Shown here piece by piece: positions 1 through 12,542 of a stretch of 64,000 nt of DNA (position 1 is the first letter of the stretch; every line of letters starts with the position of its first letter). The translations under genes were made by a program, and so were the position numbers. The stretch is taken from contig NW_002476413.1 of NCBI RefSeq assembly GCF_000189635.1, positions 682,001-746,000 of the forward strand. The letters are read 5' to 3'. The notes beneath the pieces were generated by a model, which was given only the letters and a program-made list of their open reading frames with translations, ran no database searches and was not told the DNA's origin. This stretch comes from Tetrahymena thermophila SB210. Taxonomy: Eukaryota > Ciliophora > Oligohymenophorea > Hymenostomatida > Tetrahymenidae.

Positions 1-820
1 CTTAAAATGATAATTAATCATAGCGATGACTATCTATTACAACTTTTTAGTATTGATAGCTTTGAACCATTTTTTATCCCTTGACATCTTCTAATTATTC
101 ACAAAGATTAGCTTATGAATTTATTTTATTTAATATGCGTGAAGACTATGACCCGTTAATCACTTAGGATAATTCTAGGTTACATGGTCCTAAGTAGCTA
201 CTGTTTTCATTAAAATTATCAATCTAGCTTTTCACTTTAACTTCTTGTGAATTTTAAAATAGTTGCTTCTTTTTTTGACTTAATATTAAAGGCTTTTTAG
301 GTTCTAAACTTGAATCCATATTATTATTAAATATTTCAAATTAGCTTATAAATCGTATAACACACTAATAATTAATTAATTAAATAATTAAATAATTTTG
401 TTTATTTTAATTAGAATCAATAATTCATAAAATTTTTAACTGAAAAATGAATTTCGATGATACTAATATAAAAATCAACCAAATACTAAAAATCTTAAGT
501 AATCTAAATATAGCAAATGTAAATTTACACAATAATAAAAAGGATTCTTACTTAAAACTTTCCTTTGTCAAAAGGAACTTTTTGTGTTAAGAAAACTTAG
601 AAAAATCTAAAATATTTTGAATAATTGAAACAAAGATTTTATCAATAAGATCAAAATTAATTAATTAAGTTAATGAGAGTGTGACATGACTAAATAAATA
701 ATTTTTAGTATACATTCTTACATAAATAGGCTCATTCATTCATTAAAATTTTTAATAGTATTTATAATTATAATTAAACTTTTTATTTTATACATCATAT
801 TCATTTTTTAATTGATTCAT
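1..820. other. AT-rich flank, no gene supported
   Basis: This stretch lies downstream of the MORN-protein gene. A short + frame at 7-84 (26 codons ending in TGA) reads as ordinary protein and could be the last codons of a gene entering from the left. A second + frame at 115-450 is open only because TGA is rare in such AT-rich DNA. Neither has a motif or homologue I recognise, so I call neither a gene. Confidence 0.4.
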
Positions 821-3800
821 TCATAACTTTCCAATGAATTTATTATTTTACCAAAAACCTACTTCTATTTCTCCATTTGATCTATAGAAAGTACCTTCAC
901 CATGAACTTTACCACCAGCAAAAGATCCTAAGAATTTTTCACCATTTGATAGGATGAGGGTTCCCAAACCATGTAATGAATGATTTTTGAATTCTCCTGA
1001 GTAACTGCTCCAATAGTTCCTCAAGTTTTCGAAGTTTCTAAAATCAAATTCTTTATTTAAAGGCTCGCAGAATTTATTTCTTAGTCTTCCTTATCCGTGA
1101 TAAAGATCGAATTCCCAATCTCCATTATAAATTTCTCCATTTTAATCTCTCAATATGCCATATCCATGACGCTTTTTTAAAATAATAAAATAATTTATTT
1201 TATCTTAAATAAAACTTTCAAAAATTAAAATAAATAAAATTCTTTTTTTAAAGAGAAACTAAATTTTATCCTGTGAATTTAAAATGAATTAAAAAAATTT
1301 TTATTATTAAATTAAATTACCTTGTCACTCTTCCATTCTCCTTCATAGAGTTCTCCGTTAGGATAGTAGCATCTTCCTCTTCCGTGTCTTAGATTTCCTA
1401 AACGCTCACCTTCATATTTAGGCATAACTTAACTTTAAACTGTATTACCAGTAGTAGGTTAAGTATTCTACTTTTTGATTAAATTTTATTATTACTATTG
1501 CTAGAGAAGTTACTATTGTTGTTATTGCTATTATAATTAAGGATAATTATTTTAATTAGAAGACTTGCTGCGATTTTAGTTGTTGATGAGATCTTATTAT
1601 TGTTGCAATTGTTGTTGTTATTATTAAATAGATTGCATTTACTATTGCTATTATAAGTATAAATTATTTTAACTCTAATCGATTGAGGAGGTTCTATTTC
1701 TCTATTGCTTTTTTATAAAGATAATATTATAAATTTTAGTTTCAAATTATATAAAAAAATAATACTTCAATAATAGGAGGACGTTTAGGCTATTGGGTTG
1801 TTGAATTGCTAATCGTTCTTATTTAAGAGAAGTTTTATACAGAGGATTATTATTAATGAACTGGCTATTATTATTATTATTATCCTTGTATTTATTATTA
1901 CTGCAATTATTATTGCCCTGCTGGAAGTTAAAGGAATGGTGGACGGTTATCAAGCTTTTTGATGTACTGAGGTCCTTTAGGGGTTGAATGAGATGAACTT
2001 TGATTTACAAGGGAAGAGTTTCTTTGTTACTGAGCAGGAGGATAGTTGTTGCTACCAACCTAGCTGGCAGGGATACCATTTGAAGGTAAATTATTTAAAT
2101 TGCTTGAGTTGTGCAAGTTAGTGAAACTATTATTGTTATTCATTTATTAAGAAGGAGAATATTAGTATTTAAGTGGTCTTTCAACGGAATTTGTTGCTTT
2201 CAAGTTATTTAAGATAGTTTCATTCTTACTAAGGAGATTCTTTGAACGTTCAATGCACTTCATATAAGCTTGATCCAAAATAACATTGCTATGATGGTTA
2301 AAAGCTGTACTAGAAACAGCTTGATGAGGCTATTGAGGAGAATTCTAGCTATATCTATTCATTAAAAATATTTATTATAAGCTATTTTTAAACATAATTT
2401 TAATATACCTAGACTTTTAGTCTTCTTATGAGTTTAATCTCATAGAAACAGGAGATGTGTAAGCAGGTTGTTAATTTGTTCCGCTAATCGAGCCTGGGGC
2501 AGCTGTAAGATCTTTTGATTATCTAACTCCGTATTATTAAGAAGTACCTGTAATTGTACCACTAGGCAAGAGTTATCTAGGTGGTAAATCTGAGACTCTC
2601 TTGTTAGGAGTTCCAAGCTGTTTAAAATTTAAATTAATTATAAATTTTTAATTATGTTAAATTGAAAATTGATATTGAATTTATTACTTTGTTATTTGCA
2701 TCAAAAGAATTGTTAAAGGAACTGTTTTGGATATTCTTGTGGTCTTCTTTTAGTCTCTCGTATTTATTTTCCATATCTCTATTTTAAAGACGGAGCTCTT
2801 CTTGCAATTTCATTAATTTTTTAATTTCAGTTTTATGATCGAGCTCAATAGATTGGATTCTGTTATTGGCTTGGGCGAGCTAGTATTCGTAGTCTTCTCT
2901 CTATCTGATAAGCTTATCATTTAGTTCTTCGATTTCTATTTGCTATTTATCTAGAATATTTTCTAACTCTTTCTTTTGCATTTCAAATTCTCTTTGTAAC
3001 TTTTCTAAGCTGCCACCATTTTCTTCTTATTCAAGGAGTCTTAATTCAAGTTCTTTCTTTTGATTCTATAAATCTTGCTATTTAAGCTCAAAATCTCTTA
3101 GCTTTTGTTAATATTATCTCTCAATTTTATCAAGCTAATCATATTTGCTTTCAAGTTCTTTATTCTTAGATAATATTTCTGCATTTCTTTGTTCTAACTG
3201 AAGAGTTTTTCTCTCTAATTCCATTCTTAAACTATTGTTCTCTTCTTGCTATCTTGAAGTATCAAACAAATCTTGATCCATTCTACCAATCATTTCTTAT
3301 TGCTAATCGATGATTTTCTACAATTCAGAAATATGGAAATTGCTCTTTTATTCAGACTCTTCAAATTTTCCTATTATCTCATTATTTTAGTTTTGCAATT
3401 CCTTAAGTTTAGACTCTGTTTCATTGAGTTTATCTTGGTATTATCTCTCTACCTCTTGCATTTGTTGGAACATATCTTCTAATTCCTTTTCTTTTTAATT
3501 AATTTCATTGCTCTTTTCATCCAATTCATTTTACTATTTCTCAATCTCAGATCTTAAATTATTTATTTCGTCCTAAGATCCGTTGTTTTCGTATAAGCAT
3601 TGCTCCATTTTATTTAAGTCTTCCTATTATTACTCTATGATTTTCTACAACTCTGTGATATATTAGTTATTCTTTTCTTCTTATTCCATTAATTTCAGAT
3701 CAAATTCTTTCTTTTAGTTTTGTAAATCCTACAATTTAAGTTCTTAATCTCTAAGCTTTTATTGATTTTATTTTTCAATCTTATTTATCTACTCATGCAA

Positions 3801-6800
3801 TTAATCCAACTCTTTATTTTTTTAAATGAGGTCACTGTTAAGTTGAATATTCTTTCTTTCCAATTCAAATCTTAAGTTATTGTTCTCTTCTTAATGTTTA
3901 GTGTTCTCAAATAAATCTTTTTGCATATTATTCAAATCCTCTTATTACTACTCAATAATATTCTTTAAATCGGCAATGTCTTAGCTATTTTTATTATCTA
4001 ACTCTAACAATTACTAATCATACTCTTTTTTTAGTTTTTAGAGATCTTGTATTTTGATTTCTTGCTCTCTAAGCTTTTGTTGATACTATCTCTCGATTTT
4101 ATCAATTTATTCATACATGCTATCTAGCTCTTTGTTCTTTATTAATATTTCACTGTTCCTTTCATCTAATTAAATAGAAACCTTTTCTAACTCAACTCTA
4201 AGATTACTAGTCTCTTCGTTTTGACTACCTTGATTGTATAATTCTTATTCCAAATTATTCAAGTCTTATTATTATTATTCAATAACTTTTTAAAGTTCTG
4301 AAACATCTTTATTATATTTATCTTCTAGCTCAATTAACTTTCCTTCTAAATGATTGTTATTATTTGCAAGTTCTTACTATTTAGATTCATATTCATTAAG
4401 CTTATGTTGATACTATATATCAATTTTATCAATTTAAGCATAAGCACTTTCCAAATCACTATCTTTTGCTTGAATTTCAATATTTTTAACATCTAAATCT
4501 TTGACCTTTCTGTCTAAATCATTTTTCAGCTTTGTCATATTTTACTCCATTAAGTTAATCTCTTGCTATTAAGTCTCAATAATATTCTGAAGCTCTTCAA
4601 TATCTTTACTATATTTTTCTTACTCAATTTATATAGATTCTTATAAATCTTTGTATTTAGCCTCTAAATCCTGCAATTTAACTTCTGCGGACTTTAATTT
4701 TTGTTAATTTTGCTTTTCGCTATCATCAAATTACTAGTAAGCCTTTTCTAAATCTTTGTGTTAAGCCTATAATTAATGATTCATTTTTTCAATCTCTTGC
4801 TTAGCCTATTATAATTCATTAGTTAAAGCTTTGTTTTTATCTTCTTAGATTTTTGAGCTTCCTAACAAATTCTATTACAAGCCTTAAAGATCTTCTTATT
4901 ATTAATCAATTATGTTTTACAATTAAGTTATTTCTTGGCTATATCTTTCCTCTTATTCCTATAGCATTTCTTCTAATTATTTTTTTTGATCTTGTAAGTC
5001 ATTTTGCTTAACTTGTAATTAATTAATATTCATTTAATATTCTTTCTCAGTTAATTTAAGTTATTCATCTTTAAACTGTAATTCTTTATCCATTTCATTC
5101 AGTTATTCATTTGCATTATTCAATTCAGAAACTAAATTGTCTAATTTGATCTTTAAAATCTTTAAGTCTTCTTAAGATCTCAAACTGCTATCTTATTAAT
5201 TTTATTATAATAAACTAATTTCTTCTTGTTTTTCATCAATTATCTTTTACAATTAGTCAACATGTTAGTTATTGCTATCTTCTTATTTTTAAATTTACAA
5301 ATCAAATTCATGCTTTTGTTATTTTAAATCATTTTCAATTTTTTGTAACATATCTTCAAGATTCAACAACTCTTCTTGTTTAGAAACAATTTCTGCATTT
5401 TTTTAATCTAATTATTATTTGAGATGTTCCATTTATTCTTTTAAGTTTAAGTTTTCTTTCTATTAATTCTAACTTGATTCTTACAATTGTTATTAAATTT
5501 GAGTAAATTCTTCCTATTATTAATCCATTACCTTTTGTAATTCCTAAACATCTTAATTATATTTATCAACCAACTATTCAAGTTCTGTTTATATTTCTTT
5601 TCTCTAATTTTGCTCTTCTTGAATGACAAGATTGAGATCCTCTAATTTCTATAAATTTGATTTTTCAATCAATGAGATTTTTTCATACAAACTTTAAATT
5701 TCTTAATTTTTAGCTTGCACATCTTTATTTTTTTATTCTAGCAATATGTTGTTTTTTTCTAATTCATATTAAAGAGTGCTAGATTCTTCTTAAGATTTGT
5801 TAGACAAATCTTTCAACTAATCCTCTAACTTCTTTGCCATTTGCTTATATTGATTAACACTCTTTTATAATTCAAACATATCTTAAGATTACTTTTAGAT
5901 AAATTCCTCTTTGTTATCTAGCTCTTCTTACTAATTATTATTAAATTATTTAAGTAAATAAATAAATATTTAATTCATTATTCTTATTAAGTTAAATTAT
6001 CATTTGAAATATCTTTAAAAATATAAATGAATATTTAATTCTAAGTTAAAATTAATTACGTAAGAGGTTAAGTTTGACTTGATTTCTTTAAACGAATTAA
6101 CAAGAACATTGTTTTGCTTTGTTAAATTTTGTATCTATTAAATAATAATATTTTAATTTTGAATATATTCAATAAGTAAATTTATATTAGTATTAAATAA
6201 ATTTAGTAAAATTAAAGTTTACTTGAGTTTCGTAATCCTCACACTTATTGCTGAGCATGTTGATAGTATCCTTATAATCACCAACAATTGATTCAAAAGC
6301 AATACTTTCACTTTCCATTAATTTACTTTGACTTCTGCTCATTTTTTCAATATCATTTTCTTACTTTAGTCTTTTTATTTCTTCTTCCTTTTCATATTTT
6401 AAAGCTTCGATTTTGTCATTAAGTAATCGTTTATCTTCTATATATTTTTATAGATCTGCATCAGCCTAAACAAGCTAGGAATGCAATTTAGCAATAGTTT
6501 ATTCCTAATGCTCTAGCTAATTCTTTCTAGCTGAATATTCCATTTCATATGATTTAATTTTATCTTCAAGTTTTTTGTTTTACCTAAAGATTTCTTCAAA
6601 ATTTTTTTCATCTCTTTCAATCATTTAGTAATTTTATACAGCCTTTTCAAGGTCTATGATTTTCTTAGCAGATTCTTGGTTTTTCTAAGCACTTATCTAA
6701 AGTTATTGTTAAAGATCCTCAACCTCTTTTTTTAAACGTAATTCTAATTCCTCTTCATTTTCATCATTTCCTTCAGTAAAGTCTTCATTTCTACCTTCTT

Positions 6801-9800
6801 AAACAGTTCTTTCTTGTCTTTCTTCTTTCTTTGGTGTGGTTAATACGATTTCTTATTCTTCTGTAAAAGTTGCTTGGTTTCTAGACTAAGCTTCATTAAT
6901 TAACTAATCAAGTTCTTATTCTTTTTCTATTTATTAAGCTAATTATTACTCAAGTTGATGCTTGATCTTAGATTATTCACTGAATAGTTATTCAAGCTCC
7001 TATTCTTTTTATTTTTATTCATTAACAATTTGCTCGAATTCATATTCTCTCTACTTCTATTACTCCATCAATTATTATAAGACCTACTCTTTCTCTGCTT
7101 ACTAACTTATAAGCAAATCTAGCTCCTTTTATTTACCATCATTTTCTTTTAGCAATTACTCCAAAGCCTTTTCTTTTGCTTAATGTTCATCTAATTGTTG
7201 CTCTAAAAGTTTCAACTTTTCATTTTATTCATTAACTAATTTTTCTTCTAAATTTTTCAATTTTTCATTTTATTCATTAATTAATTGTTGCTCTAAAAGT
7301 TTCAATTTTTCATTTTATTCATTAATAAATTGTTGCTCTAAAAGTTTCAAATCTTCGCTTTATTGATTAATTGATTGTTGCTCTAAAAGTTTTAATTTTT
7401 GATTTTATTCATTAATTAAATTCTCTAAATATTTCTCCTTCTCTTTTTATTCTTCAAACAATGACTCTAATTCCCTTTCTTTATCCTAATATAAAATAAA
7501 TATTTAAGTTTCATCAAATTTTTACAAAATATATTTAAATCTAATAAGTAAATTCAAACAAAAAAAAGTATTTACTAATAATTCTTATTCTCTGTCATTT
7601 ACATAAATGTCTTTTTCTTTAAGGAATTCAATTTATTAAGCTAAAGTTTCTTCTCTTTCTTTAACATGCTGCTCTTTTTACTCTAACAACTCTAATTTAT
7701 CTTAAATTTGTTCGTATTATTTGCGCTTTTAGCTTAACTCTTCTTATTACTATTATAACGTGTTTTATACTTCTTCGAGCTCCTTTTCTCTTTCTTCAAA
7801 TTACATTGAAATTAAATTTAAATTTTCTGCCTTCAATTCTAATTCACTCTTTTATTTTTCAACCTCTTATTTTTATTTGTTGAAATCTTCTTTCTACTTT
7901 CTGAGATCTTCTTTTAACTGAATTAATTCTTCCTTTTCTTTTGTGATAATTTCTTTTTCTTTTTGAAATTCTTCCTTATCAATTTTATCTTCTTGATTGA
8001 ACTCAGTGACCTCATCCTTTTAAGCTTCAGAATTCTACTTTTCTTCTTTCTTAAGGCTCTCTTTTTAAAGACTGGCTTAAATCTTTTACTCAAAATCTTT
8101 TTCTATTTAAGAATCGTTAGGAATTTAGTTTTAAGAAAGCTTTAAAGAATTATTTAAGTTTTAGACCTCTAATTCTTACAATAAAGTGCTAAGTCTCATT
8201 ACTATTTCCTCAGGGTCTTTTTGTTACTTCTCTTGTTTGAATGTTTTTATTTCATTTAAAATATCCTTTAATGCGCTATCTCCCAAACTCATAATTTATT
8301 ATTTTTTCTCAATAGGATTTAACAAATTGTTTTCAAGATTATTTTCGTCAACTGCCTATTCAGGTGCTAATGATTTCTAATATAAAAATATTTTAAATAT
8401 AAAAAATAACTCAAAGTGAATTTTATTATTTTACTTCAATGTGGACTTGAATTCCATATTTATGAGAAGATTGATCATTTTAATCATTAGCATTCATTTT
8501 AAGAGTATCGAATCCATCTGATTCAAGATCGTCATAGTCTTCTTTTTGAGGAGAAGGCTAATACTCACTTTTATATTCTTACTAATTATGTAATTCTTAA
8601 ATATGATCCTTGTAATACAAGTCTTATTCATAGTTATCAGATTATTTCCTAGAATCCCCAGCTGCAGCAGGTCTTGAAGGAGAGTCTTCAAGTTTATAAT
8701 TATTCAAAACACTTGATGATCCTATCTTAGGAGATTGCTGCTCTTCCTCTTAATTATGTAAATTATCTTTTTGATACTAGTTAAATTAAGAGTTTTCAAA
8801 GCTGCTATTTCTATATAATTCGCTATCATTCATAGATTATTTTAATTCGCTAGGATATTCTTCCTGCTTCAAACTTTCTTATTCTTCTTCTTCTTCTTAT
8901 TAATATTGCTAAGCTTCATTTTATTAATGATTATCTCTATCTTACTTGAATACCTCTGATTAGATATTTTCTTCTCTGCTTTATTAATCTTAATCAAATT
9001 ACTTTTATTCACTGTGCTTATCATCTTCTAGCTAATTTATCTCATCATTTATTTGCTACTCTCTTAAACTTTACTCTTCTTAATTAGAAACTTCTTCTAA
9101 ATTTGAATTTTCATTCTTATTATCAACTTCTACTTGTTATTGTCCTTGTTTTTCCATGTGATTTTCTTATTCAACTTAAATTTCTGTTTAAATATCTTGC
9201 TAACTTTCTTCTTCTTATTATTTGATTGGAGTTTTAATTTCTTCTTAGTCTTGCTTTATACTTTTATTTTCTTAAATATTTGAATCATTTTCTAATTAAT
9301 CATTTGCTTCTTCCTAATTTTAATCTTGGTTACTCATTTCTTCTTCATTTCCTTGATAGATATCTTCTCCCTTAACCTACTAATCTTTTTAATCACTTTA
9401 CTATAAATTTTCTTCATGCAAGTTTGAGTTGTTTTTGATTGAGGCTTCTACTTCTTCAGAAGGATTGAGCAGCTTAATCAAATGCTAATCATCTCCTTGA
9501 TCAACTTATTATTATATTTATGCTTCAAAATTTGTTTTTTCATTGTTATTTGAAAGACTGTCTCCTTCTTCACTCTCTTTTACTTTTTCATTATCAGCAT
9601 CTTATTCTTTGTTTTGATTATCTACATTTTCTTCTTAGTTAAAAGCAATAATTTCATCTTATTGCTTTTATTCTTGCTCCTAACTCTACTAATCATCTGG
9701 TTGATTTCTTTACTTATAAAATATACTTTCATTCTCTTATTGATGCTTTTAAGTATTTTGTTAAACAAAATCTTCGTCTCCTTAAGAATAAAGTCTCTCG

Positions 9801-10330
9801 CTATTTTAAGTATCTTTTCTTGATGAACTTTAATTGATATCAAAGTCTGCTTCTCCTTGCAAATCATCAAAAAGACTATTCTTTTGCTAGTATTGTAAAG
9901 CTTCTTCTCTTACTTGTTCTCCTTATGAACTTTCATTCTATCTTTCTTCTTCCTCTTCTTCTTGCTACTCTTCAAAATATTTATAATTTTCATTTTCATC
10001 GTTATTGAGATACTTTTTGAAATCACTGCTTTCGAAGTTATCATTTTTTTCTACAGACTTTTCTTGGACTTGATTAACTTCATCTAATTCTTATTGGTCA
10101 CTATATTGATCCTTGTTAGGACTTATTTGCTCTTGAGTAGGTCCTTAGGGTGAGTCTTCTAAGTCGTAGTTTTTCTATGCGCTTTTAGATTCATTGTGAG
10201 AGTCTAAATCAAAATCTGCAGCATCGCCATCTGCTTAGATTTCATCAAAAAGTGGATTTTTATGATTTTGATCTTCCTTTCTTGATGAACCTTCTTAGCT
10301 GCTATCTTAGTATAGGTCGCTATCGTTCAT
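821..10330 (-). CDS. Giant coiled-coil/polyQ protein with C-terminal MORN repeats
   Basis: Nine exons join into 2,937 residues: 10330-8435, 8376-7576, 7485-6223, 6134-6060, 5930-2688, 2617-2409, 2354-1766, 1707-1321, 1171-821. All introns are GT/AG and 54-149 nt, and every junction keeps frame. Residues 1-632 are acidic and rich in Q, N and S. About 640-2420 is heptad-like E/K/Q/L sequence, a very long coiled coil. About 2700-2770 carries glutamine tracts written with TAA, TAG and CAA. From about 2786 to the end there are at least five MORN repeats of the type YEGEW...HGYG and YSGEF...HGLG. MORN repeats bind membranes or proteins, and MORN/coiled-coil proteins in ciliates are often cortical or basal-body components; a structural role at the cortex is inference. 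The gene is preceded by a 2.2-kb divergent spacer. I checked several exons, not every codon, for internal TGA. Confidence 0.85.
7195..7419 (-). repeat. Five tandem 45-bp (15-residue) coiled-coil repeats
   Basis: Five head-to-tail 45-bp units begin at 7195, 7240, 7285, 7330 and 7375 inside exon 3 of the MORN protein. Each encodes a variant of LINEQNEKLKLLEQQ, at about residues 922-996. Fifteen residues is two heptads plus one, so each copy shifts the hydrophobic stripe by one position. Unit 2 is the most diverged. This is in-frame expansion inside a coiled coil. Confidence 0.85.
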
Positions 10331-12542
10331 AATTTTAAACTATAATTACTATAAGGTAAATGTATTTATTTATTTATTTTGTTTCGATTAAAATGTTTGA
10401 TTAATTGATCCCTTTTTAGTTGAGAACAATAAATAAAATGCTTATTAATTTTTTGATTTTTTAATTTTTTGAATGAGTGAATATTTAATAAATTTGTGAC
10501 TTGTTTTTATTTGTATTTATCACTATATCTTATTCACTTTTTTTCTCTATAATTGGCTTTCACTCAAACAAAATTTCAAATTTTAAAGAATCCCTAATAT
10601 TTATAATAAATATTGAATTGAATTTATAAAAGTATAATAAAAATCCAAACCAAATTACACTCAATTTAGTTGAATTGATATCACTCATTATGTATTAAAT
10701 TATTTATTAATCATAGTTTGATACAAATCAAATGATTATTCTTTTTCCCCTTTCATTGTTTCATTTTACCTTTTATTATTTTTTTGAATTTTCAATAGAA
10801 AAAACTAAGATTGACTCAAACAAACAAACAAACCAATATAGAATTCAAAATTTTATTAAATTTTATTAATGCTTTGCTTTGTGTGTTCAATAAATTAATA
10901 TATAATTCAATGAATGGTAAATTTCAAATTTAACAGTTAAAATAAACTAATCAAATATTTCCCGCTTTTTTTAATTCATATATTAATTCTTTAAATATAA
11001 CTCTAAATTTTATATTAAATTTATTTTTAAATTATTTTAAATGTTAATTAAAATTATTATTTCAGCTCAATTATCATTTTACTTTCTAGATGACTAAAAT
11101 TATTTATTATCAATCAAATTTTCTTTTTGGTGTATAGAAATATTTAAATTAAATTAAATTTCCTTTTTAGTAATGTTGAAATATTTTAATTAAACAACAA
11201 GTGTTATCAATTTTCAAATAACCTTTACCTTAAAAAATGAATAAAATATTTATTATTAACATGATTTTACTTTACTCTACTAAATTATTAAATCTTATTT
11301 TTCCTTATAAATCTAGCTATTTCATAAATAGATAAAATTCATTTAATTTAATTATTATTTTTTTCTCAAAAATGTTTTGTTAGTTTCTTATCATATATTT
11401 GATTTCTCCTTTTTTATTTACTAATGTTTTATATTTTTTATAATACTCATGGAATAGTTTTTCTCTAATAACTAACTTCTACCTTTTTCTTAATATCAGA
11501 AATTACTTTATAAACTATATAAATTTTTAAGAAAATATACCTTTATATTTTGTTTTATTTTTTTTATATAAGCTATTTTTTAAATATGATTTTTATTTGT
11601 CAAAAATTTTATTATGAGATATACGAAGTCATTTTTATTTATTCTGAAAAAATAATTTAGTTTTAATAACTATGGAAGTAAAAAATAATACTTTAAAAAT
11701 AAAACCTAGAAAGTTAATAATTAATTAATTAATTAATAAAACAGTTGCCTCCATATTTACACCAAATTATTAATCTTTAAAATTAATATTTATAGACTTA
11801 AGTGATTTAGTATAGCCAAAAAATAATATTAAATTACATATTCATTTTTTATTTTTGATGAAATTTGTATGTTCAATTTTTAAATTAGAATTCAAACAAC
11901 TGATGATTGTTAATCATTTATATAATAAAAAATCTAGCTCAATAGATTAATTCCTTATATTTTAATGCTTTAATCTTAAAAAATATTATGTTTTTTATTT
12001 ATTGAAACTAACTTTTTCGACTTAAAATAATCAAATCAATTTTCGATGATTTAAAGTTGAGAATCTAATTGTATTATATTATTACCTTTTATTTGAAAGA
12101 AATACATTTTTAAATTATACTAATTTGTAAAATAATTTTATATTTATTATGAATATTAGAGTATTTTATTTATATTAGGGTTAATTAGCATGCATTATAA
12201 TAAATATTAGATAAGAAGTGTAGGAAGAGATGAATAACAAATTTAAAATTTACATTTAGAAAAAAACAAATTGATCTATTTATCATAATTGAGTAAGATT
12301 TAGGAAGTACAAAGAAAGGTTTAAAAAGAATGATAGAATTTCTAAAAGATTGATAAAATCTTACACATTCTAGATTAACAAAAAAATATCTTTTAATAGA
12401 GGTAGTTTTCACTTTTAAAAATAGAAGATTATTAGATTTTTAATATTAACTTAATTTCTGAAAGAAATTAATTAGTTTTGCTTGATATCCTCAATAAATA
12501 AACAAACATCTTCAACTTTTTCAAATATTAAAATTAGGCAAA
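10331..12542. other. Divergent intergenic spacer, AT-rich
   Basis: This 2.2-kb spacer separates the outward-facing MORN-protein and Tim44-like genes and must hold both promoters, though no motif stands out in DNA this AT-rich. Near its right end a + frame at 12190-12333 (47 codons, ATG to TGA) and an open stretch behind it to 12546 have a somewhat protein-like composition. They match nothing I recognise and may be chance or the residue of a dead gene. Confidence 0.4.

Noticed and set aside
115-450. 111-codon + frame near the window start
   Set aside because: It includes typical AT spacer sequence (TTAATTAATTAA-type runs) and has no motif.
12185-12412. 75-codon minus-strand frame
   Set aside because: It is Phe/Leu/Ile-rich with no domain, and the opposite strand is at least as protein-like; chance opening is likely where TGA is rare.
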